Positions 49,739-54,143 of a DNA stretch of 54,143 bases are shown here, piece by piece. The DNA is from Thermoplasmata archaeon (GTDB lineage: Archaea > Thermoplasmatota > Thermoplasmata > Lutacidiplasmatales > UBA184). The notes under the pieces are model-generated. The model was given only the letters and a program-made list of their open reading frames with translations, was not told where the DNA came from and made no database searches. Both the position numbers and the translations under genes were made by a program. The stretch covers positions 1 to 54,143 of the forward strand of contig JAKIWO010000004.1 in NCBI GenBank assembly GCA_022749995.1. Direction: 5' to 3'. Position 1 is the first letter of the stretch; the number at the start of each line of letters is the position of its first letter.

Positions 49739-50008
49739 GTGGCGACCGTCGACCTGGACGGGATGCTCCGGGAGTTCGTCCCCCGCCGGCACCTCGAGAC
49801 GACCGCCCCCACGCTGGGGGCAATGCTCGAGGAGCTCGAGGGGAAGTACCCCCGCCTGCGCGGCAAGCTGCGCGACGAGACCGGCACGCTCCGGCCGTTC
49901 GTAAAGCTGTTCCGCAATGGGACCGAGGTGGGCCGCGCCGGTTGGGAAGCGGAGCCCCTCGGGACGAGCGATGTGGTCGACGTGCTCCACTCAATCCAAG
50001 GGGGATAA
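49739..50008 (+). CDS. ubiquitin-like MoaD/ThiS-family protein (sulfur carrier or SAMP-type modifier)
   Basis: 89 residues. Beta-grasp pattern: ATVDLDGMLREFVPRRHLETTAPTLGAMLEELEGKYPRLRGKL, FVKLFRNGTEV and the end DVVDVLHSIQGG. The C-terminal Gly-Gly is what an E1-like enzyme adenylates, either for sulfur transfer or for protein conjugation. No moaE, thiG or E1 gene is nearby. It is 6 nt before a BNR-propeller gene, which argues for a dedicated function of the pair. Confidence 0.85.
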   Translation: MATVDLDGMLREFVPRRHLETTAPTLGAMLEELEGKYPRLRGKLRDETGTLRPFVKLFRNGTEVGRAGWEAEPLGTSDVVDVLHSIQGG

Positions 50009-50014
50009 CCGACG

Positions 50015-51148
50015 ATGGCGAAGCGGGCAGTGAGGGTGTATGTGGGAACGCGCAAGGGCAGCTACGTGGCCGAGAGCGACCTGGCCCGGAAGAAGTGGAA
50101 GGTCCGAGGACCGTACCACGCCGGCAGCGACGTCTTCCACGTGATGCCCGACCCGAGGCACGACGGGGTCGTCTACTCGGCCGTGAACTCGGTCTTCTGG
50201 GGCCCGATGCTCTACCGGAGCTCCGACCACGGGAAGAAGTGGAAGGAGATCCCAACCCCCCAGATGGGCAAGAAGGCGGACCGCCCGCCCCCGAGCTTTG
50301 ATGTCGACCCCCGCACGATCGTCCGGCCGATCGTGAACCTCTGGCACATCGAGCCGGGGGTGGAGCGCGAACCCTCGACGGTGTGGGTGGGCGTCGACCC
50401 CGCGAGCCTCTACCGCTCCGATGACTCCGGCAAGAGCTGGACCGCGATGAACGGGATCAACGAGCATGCGACCCGCGCCAAGTGGAACCCCGGCGCGGGC
50501 GGGCTCTGCCTGCACTCGATCCTGGTCGACCCGCGGATCCCTGGCCGCATGTACATCGGGATTTCCGCGGCCGGGACGTTCCGTTCCGACGACTCGGGCG
50601 AGCACTGGCGGCCCGCGAACAAGGGGGTGCGCGTGAGCTTCTCCCCGGACCACTACCCGGAGTTTGGCCAGTGCGTGCACAAGATCTCGCTGGACGCGGC
50701 CAACCCCTCGACGATCTACCGGCAGGACCACGACGGCATCTACGTGAGCCACGACGCGATGGACTCCTGGAAGAGGGTCGGAAGGCCGTTGCCGTACGAC
50801 TTCGGGTTCGTCGTCACCTCCCCTGCGAGCCGGCCCGGGACCGCGTACTTCGCGCCGCTGCTGCCGATGGAGCGGATGATGGACCAGAACAGCCTGCAGG
50901 TGTACCGCTGGACCGAGAAGGGCAGGAGCTGGACGTCGCTGCTCAAGCCCGGAGCCTTCCCTGGAAGCTACGGGACCCATCGCGAGGGGATGGCCACCGA
51001 CTCGATGGACCCGCCGGGCATCTATCTCGGCACCAACACCGGGGATGTGTTCCTGTCCCCTGACGAGGGCCGACACTGGAGCGCGCTGCCCTACCGGTTC
51101 CCGCCGATCCACTCGGTCGAGGTCAGCCTCTCTCCGCCGGCGGCCTAG
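50015..51148 (+). CDS. BNR/sialidase-like beta-propeller protein (cytoplasmic)
   Basis: 377 residues with at least five BNR/Asp-box units (YRSSDHGKKWKEI, YRSDDSGKSWTAM, FRSDDSGEHWRPA, YVSHDAMDSWKRV, LSPDEGRHWSAL) separated by beta strands (RVYVGTRKGSYV, STVWVGVDPASL, GRMYIGISAAGTF). It has no signal peptide, so it acts in the cytosol. It lacks the Arg triad of true sialidases as far as can be seen. Propellers of this type next to a MoaD-like gene recur in other prokaryotes (my recollection; not checked). Confidence 0.83.
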   Translation: MAKRAVRVYVGTRKGSYVAESDLARKKWKVRGPYHAGSDVFHVMPDPRHDGVVYSAVNSVFWGPMLYRSSDHGKKWKEIPTPQMGKKADRPPPSFDVDPRTIVRPIVNLWHIEPGVEREPSTVWVGVDPASLYRSDDSGKSWTAMNGINEHATRAKWNPGAGGLCLHSILVDPRIPGRMYIGISAAGTFRSDDSGEHWRPANKGVRVSFSPDHYPEFGQCVHKISLDAANPSTIYRQDHDGIYVSHDAMDSWKRVGRPLPYDFGFVVTSPASRPGTAYFAPLLPMERMMDQNSLQVYRWTEKGRSWTSLLKPGAFPGSYGTHREGMATDSMDPPGIYLGTNTGDVFLSPDEGRHWSALPYRFPPIHSVEVSLSPPAA

Positions 51149-51160
51149 GTCGGGGTCCGG

Positions 51161-51856
51161 GTGACCTTCGCGCCGGCCCGGCAGCTCCTGTCGGGGCCGG
51201 ACGTGGGGGGCGGCTACCTACTGCAGCTCAGTCAGGACCGGGAGCCGGAGGTGCCGGGGTTCACCTACCACCTCCAAGAGGGGGGTATCGACGCGGCCGC
51301 ACCCCCTGCGGACTCGGTCGAGTGGCTCGGCTTCGCCCGGTCCGACCGGCCGTGCATGTTCGGCGGGAACCGCTGCTGGGAGCGCCACTTCCCCCAGGCT
51401 ACGGAGCCAGCGAACGCGCTCCGCAACCGGTACAACCGGTTCCGGTTCGTGTTGGGACCGCTGCTCGAACAGCGGGCGGGACACAAGCCGGTGCCGTTGG
51501 TCGCCGGTCTCAAGTCCCTGCTCCAGCGGATCGCGGCGCCCCTCGAAGCGGACCGGATCCCATGGGAGCTCGAGGGGCCGTCGGCGGCGTGGGTCCGAGG
51601 GTCGGGACCGGCTTCGATGCTGGTCGAGATCGGCACCACCGGGGAGGGATGCGTTCGACTCGGTCTCCTCCTGGCCGATTCCGAGATCTGGCCGGTGGCG
51701 CCGGGCGGCCGACCGCCCCACCGGTCCGAAGGGGCGGCCTTTCTCGGAACCTTCGTGGACGGGCTGCTCGTGCGCTGGTCGGAGTATGGAGTGAGTACAA
51801 CCCGGCCGGAGCGCGCGAGCTGGGAAGGGTTCACGGTGCCACTCTCACCACGCTGA
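51161..51856 (+). CDS. conserved-looking protein of unknown function
   Basis: 231 residues from a GTG 12 nt after the BNR gene, so third in the operon. It is soluble, with no repeats and no signal. It contains FARSDRPCMFGGNRCWERHFP (two Cys and a His that could bind a metal) and a C-terminal half rich in short hydrophobic strands (ASMLVEIGTTGEGCVRLGLLLADSEIWPV). Codon use equals that of its neighbours. I recognise no family. Confidence 0.65.
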   Translation: MTFAPARQLLSGPDVGGGYLLQLSQDREPEVPGFTYHLQEGGIDAAAPPADSVEWLGFARSDRPCMFGGNRCWERHFPQATEPANALRNRYNRFRFVLGPLLEQRAGHKPVPLVAGLKSLLQRIAAPLEADRIPWELEGPSAAWVRGSGPASMLVEIGTTGEGCVRLGLLLADSEIWPVAPGGRPPHRSEGAAFLGTFVDGLLVRWSEYGVSTTRPERASWEGFTVPLSPR

Positions 51857-51956
51857 CGCGCGCACGGTCGGCCGGCGACCGCCGGCGGATCGGGAGGCTC
51901 GCGCATCGACCGCTCCAAGCGCAGCTTCTTAGCCTAGGCGCGTCGCCGACTGGCCG

Positions 51957-52718
51957 ATGAGCGCTCTATCGCTCCAGCTGGCACCGCCCGAGCATCTGTC
52001 GCCCCACGACCTCGTCACCTACTTCCGCTGCCCCTTCGAGATGGAGGTCGAGCACCTCCGCCGTCACGCTCCGGGTGCGGCCGTCCAGCCGCGGACCCCG
52101 TCCGACGTCGTTCCGCTCCGCCACTCGGCGCTGGCGGCTCCACCGGGGGCGCACCTGCCGGTGCAGGACGGCCGTCTCGACGTCTTCCCCCACGATCGGC
52201 TCGTCTACGAGGACACCGAGGAGGAGGGGCTGCCGATCTTGTTTGCCGACGAGCAGGTCGTACCGGAGCCCCGGCTCCACGCGCACGGCCTCACCCTCGT
52301 GGACAACGAGCTCAACCTGAGCGGCCGGCCGGACCTCGTCATCCGACGCGGCGACGGAGCGCTCGTCCCGGTCGAGTACAAGGCGACGCACCCGTTCCAC
52401 GGGTTGCGCGAGACGCATGGGCGGGTGTTCGATGTCATCCAGCTGTTCCTCGAGTGTCGCCTGGTCGAGGCGGCGACCGGGACTCGGCCCCGATCGGGTG
52501 TGCTGTTCTACGGAGACCAGGCCGGGGACGGAGCGCACGAGGGATTCGTGGAGATCCCGTACGGGAACGAGGGGGACCAGTGGGTCCGCCAGGCGGTCCA
52601 GCTGGTCCGAGCCGATGCCGTCCGCGCGCCGGTGCCGGCCGAGACGAACTGCGGGCACTGCGGCGTGCACCGGGACGGGCTCTGCCGCTTCGCCGTCGGC
52701 CCGGTGCTCTCCGGGTAG
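51957..52718 (+). CDS. Cas4-like PD-(D/E)XK nuclease with Fe-S cysteines
   Basis: 253 residues from an ATG 28 nt after a TATA-like TTCTTAGCC. The nuclease core is GRPDLVIRRGDGALVPVEYKATH (D ... E-x-K), followed by QLFLECRLVEAATG (Q-Y-type motif region). Four cysteines are placed as in the Cas4/AddB Fe-S type: one in DLVTYFRCPFEMEVEHL near the N-terminus and three in CGHCGVHRDGLC at the C-terminus. No CRISPR array or cas gene is in the window, so it is a stand-alone member, probably in DNA repair (inference). Confidence 0.87.
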   Translation: MSALSLQLAPPEHLSPHDLVTYFRCPFEMEVEHLRRHAPGAAVQPRTPSDVVPLRHSALAAPPGAHLPVQDGRLDVFPHDRLVYEDTEEEGLPILFADEQVVPEPRLHAHGLTLVDNELNLSGRPDLVIRRGDGALVPVEYKATHPFHGLRETHGRVFDVIQLFLECRLVEAATGTRPRSGVLFYGDQAGDGAHEGFVEIPYGNEGDQWVRQAVQLVRADAVRAPVPAETNCGHCGVHRDGLCRFAVGPVLSG

Positions 52719-52765
52719 GCTCCGGGCCGCGGCCCGGGCTGCCCCCATGAGCCGGGCTCGCAGGG

Positions 52766-52775
52766 GTTAAATATC
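52766..52775 (+). promoter_or_regulatory. promoter of the 23S rRNA gene
   Basis: GGGGTTAAATATCG contains the strongest TATA-like sequence of the window's right end. A start ~26 nt downstream gives a pre-rRNA leader of about 140 nt before the mature 5' end. Confidence 0.65.
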
Positions 52776-52939
52776 GACCCCCTCCTCCGCACGGCTCGCG
52801 TGCTCCCTGCCAGTGAGCGCGCGATTCGTGCACTCGTAGAGGCCGGGGCCTCTCCGGGGAAGGGCGGTGGCCCCCGCGGGAGCGGACGGCCGATGACGCC
52901 AATCACACGCGTTCTGGACGCTTGTCAAACGCCATCAGA
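52776..52939 (+). other. 23S rRNA leader
   Basis: There is no ORF with protein-like sequence and no 16S or tRNA. The segment has GC-rich self-complementary pieces that could form the processing stem whose other half lies beyond the window. Confidence 0.5.
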
Positions 52940-54143
52940 GTAGCTGACTCCTGTCAGTTGGGGAATGGCTGGGCTCGGGCGCCGACGAAGGTCGTGCCAA
53001 GCTGCGATAAGCGGTGGGTAGGCGCAAGGAACCTGCGATCCACCGATTACCGAATCGGAACTCCGGACCCTTAGGGGTCATTCCGAAAGGAAAGGGAACC
53101 CCCCGAAGTAAAGCATTCTAGTAGGGGGAGGACAAGAAATCAACAGAGATGCCGTTAGTAAAGGCGATCGAACACGGCAGAGGACAAACCGAATCCCCGC
53201 CCGGTGAGGGCGGGGAGATGTGGAGTAGTGGACCTCCGCACTCGCGGGCTTCCGGAGCCGAACGCGCCTGGAATGGCGGACCATAGGGGGTGAAAGTCCC
53301 GTAGGCGAACGGAAGAGGCGAGACTGGAGGTATCCTGAGTACCGTGCGTTGGATATCGCGCGGGAAGCTGGGAGGTACAGACTTCCAATCCTAAATACGT
53401 CCCGAGACCGATAGCGCAATAGTAGTGCGAACGAACGCTGAAAAGTACCTCGGAAGGGAGGTGAAAAGAGCCTGAAACCAACTGATGACAAAGCCGCATG
53501 AGGTCCCTAAGGAACGAAGCGGGCGCAAGCCCGTGGACACAGGATCCATGCGTCCGTTTTGAATAACGGGCCAGGGAGTTTCGATCCATGGCAAGGCGAA
53601 GGCCCTCAACGGCCGGAGCCGCAGGGAAACCGACAGTCCGCAGCGCCGCAAGGCGTGAGGGACGGGGTGCGCTCGCCCGAAGTCATGGGTGGAAGACCCG
53701 AAGCCAATCGATCTAAGCGTGGGTAGGTTGAAGCCTGCCGAAAGGTAGGTGGAGGACCGAACCGGTGTTGATGTGCAAATCACTCGGATGACCTGTGCTT
53801 AGGGGTGAAAGGCCAATCTAGACTGGGAATAGCTGGTTCCTCTCGAAACTACTCGCAGGTAGGTCTCGGCCGAGCTGGCTCGGAAGGTAGAGCACCGATT
53901 ACGGGACCTGGGACCGAAAGGTCTCAGCCTGTTGTCGAACTCCGAACTTCCGTGCAGCGTAGACGCCGGGAGTGAGCGCTGCAGGGGTAAGCCCGCAGTA
54001 CGAAAGGGAATGCAACCCAGCCTCGCATTAAGGGCCCCAAGTGCCGGTTCAGTGTTATGCAAAGGGCGTCCGTGTTCGAAGACAACTGGGAGGTGGGCTC
54101 AGAAGCAGCCATCCTTCAAAGAGTGCGTAACAGCTCACCAGTC
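52940..54143 (+). rRNA. rrl: 23S ribosomal RNA, 5' part (cut by the window end)
   Basis: The large-subunit 5' domain is recognisable: GAAGGTCGTGCCAAGCTGCG, then ATTACCGAATCGG, later GGTGAAAGGCCAATCTAGAC, TAGCTGGTTCCTCTCGAAAC and the end at AGTGCGTAACAGCTCACCAG. The first ~1.2 kb are present. The 5' end (~52940) is estimated from similarity to known archaeal 5' ends. Minus-strand ORFs here are artefacts. The upstream neighbour is a protein gene, so 16S is not linked. Confidence 0.96.

Noticed and set aside
51957-52718. CRISPR locus suggested by the Cas4-like gene
   Set aside because: No regularly spaced repeats or other cas genes anywhere in the window.
53078-54112. Minus-strand ORFs over the right end
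   Set aside because: They lie entirely inside the 23S rRNA gene and are common spurious calls.

Overview
The window is about two-thirds G+C and comes from an archaeon. The evidence is an RNA polymerase E'/Spt4/S24e/S27ae cluster, a eukaryote-like ProRS with a zinc C-terminus, a phosphorylating archaeal (type II) GAPDH, a DUF359 dephospho-CoA kinase, a DUF373 membrane protein, and TATA-like boxes 25-31 nt upstream of many start codons (mostly leaderless genes). At the right end a 23S rRNA begins directly after a protein gene, with no 16S in front of it. Unlinked rRNA genes are a known trait of Thermoplasmata, so my inference is a high-GC, uncultured terrestrial Thermoplasmatota. That placement is inference, not a database result.

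Layout. 1-5.3 kb: end of a Cys-rich secreted protein, two SnoaL/NTF2-fold proteins, a GNAT, a small cupin, a TPR protein and small membrane proteins. 5.3-13.2 kb: proS, DUF373, then a minus-strand run of acyl-CoA dehydrogenase, thiL, gdhA and a phosphoribosyltransferase, divergent from gap across a symmetric promoter pair. 13.3-16.3 kb: a large surface protein with Fn3 domains. 16.4-18.5 kb: rpoE1-spt4-DUF359-rps24e-rps27ae operon. 18.7-21.2 kb: a tRNA-Arg gene followed by three toxin-antitoxin cassettes (AbrB/PIN, Zn-ribbon-MntA/HepT, small antitoxin/PIN). Exact or near-exact copies of the tRNA 3' end separate the cassettes. This is the most unusual region. 21.4-28.5 kb: VOC, ABM-VOC fusion, DUF3237, alpha/beta hydrolase, a 12-repeat kelch protein, an SRPBCC protein and a winged-helix regulator. 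28.5-28.7 kb: two tRNAs, one (Asn) carrying a T-loop intron. 28.9-31.2 kb: a TrmB-like regulator divergent from an ammonium transporter, with an operator-like palindrome between them. 31.3-47.8 kb: a cell-surface glycan region (GT-C membrane enzymes, three GT2 enzymes, a methyltransferase, and two ~900-residue paralogues that join a GT-C-like membrane half to an outside domain). A three-gene proton-translocating transhydrogenase (pntAA-AB-B) sits inside it. 47.9-52.7 kb: two HesB/IscA-type proteins (one with a Gly/Cys-rich insert), a class II amidotransferase, a ubiquitin-like/BNR-propeller pair, an unknown protein and a stand-alone Cas4-like nuclease. 52.9 kb to the end: 23S rRNA, cut by the window.

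Together the genes combine information-processing housekeeping with a surface-decoration locus and redox/nitrogen supply (gdhA, amt, pnt). No CRISPR array, IS element or integrase was seen.
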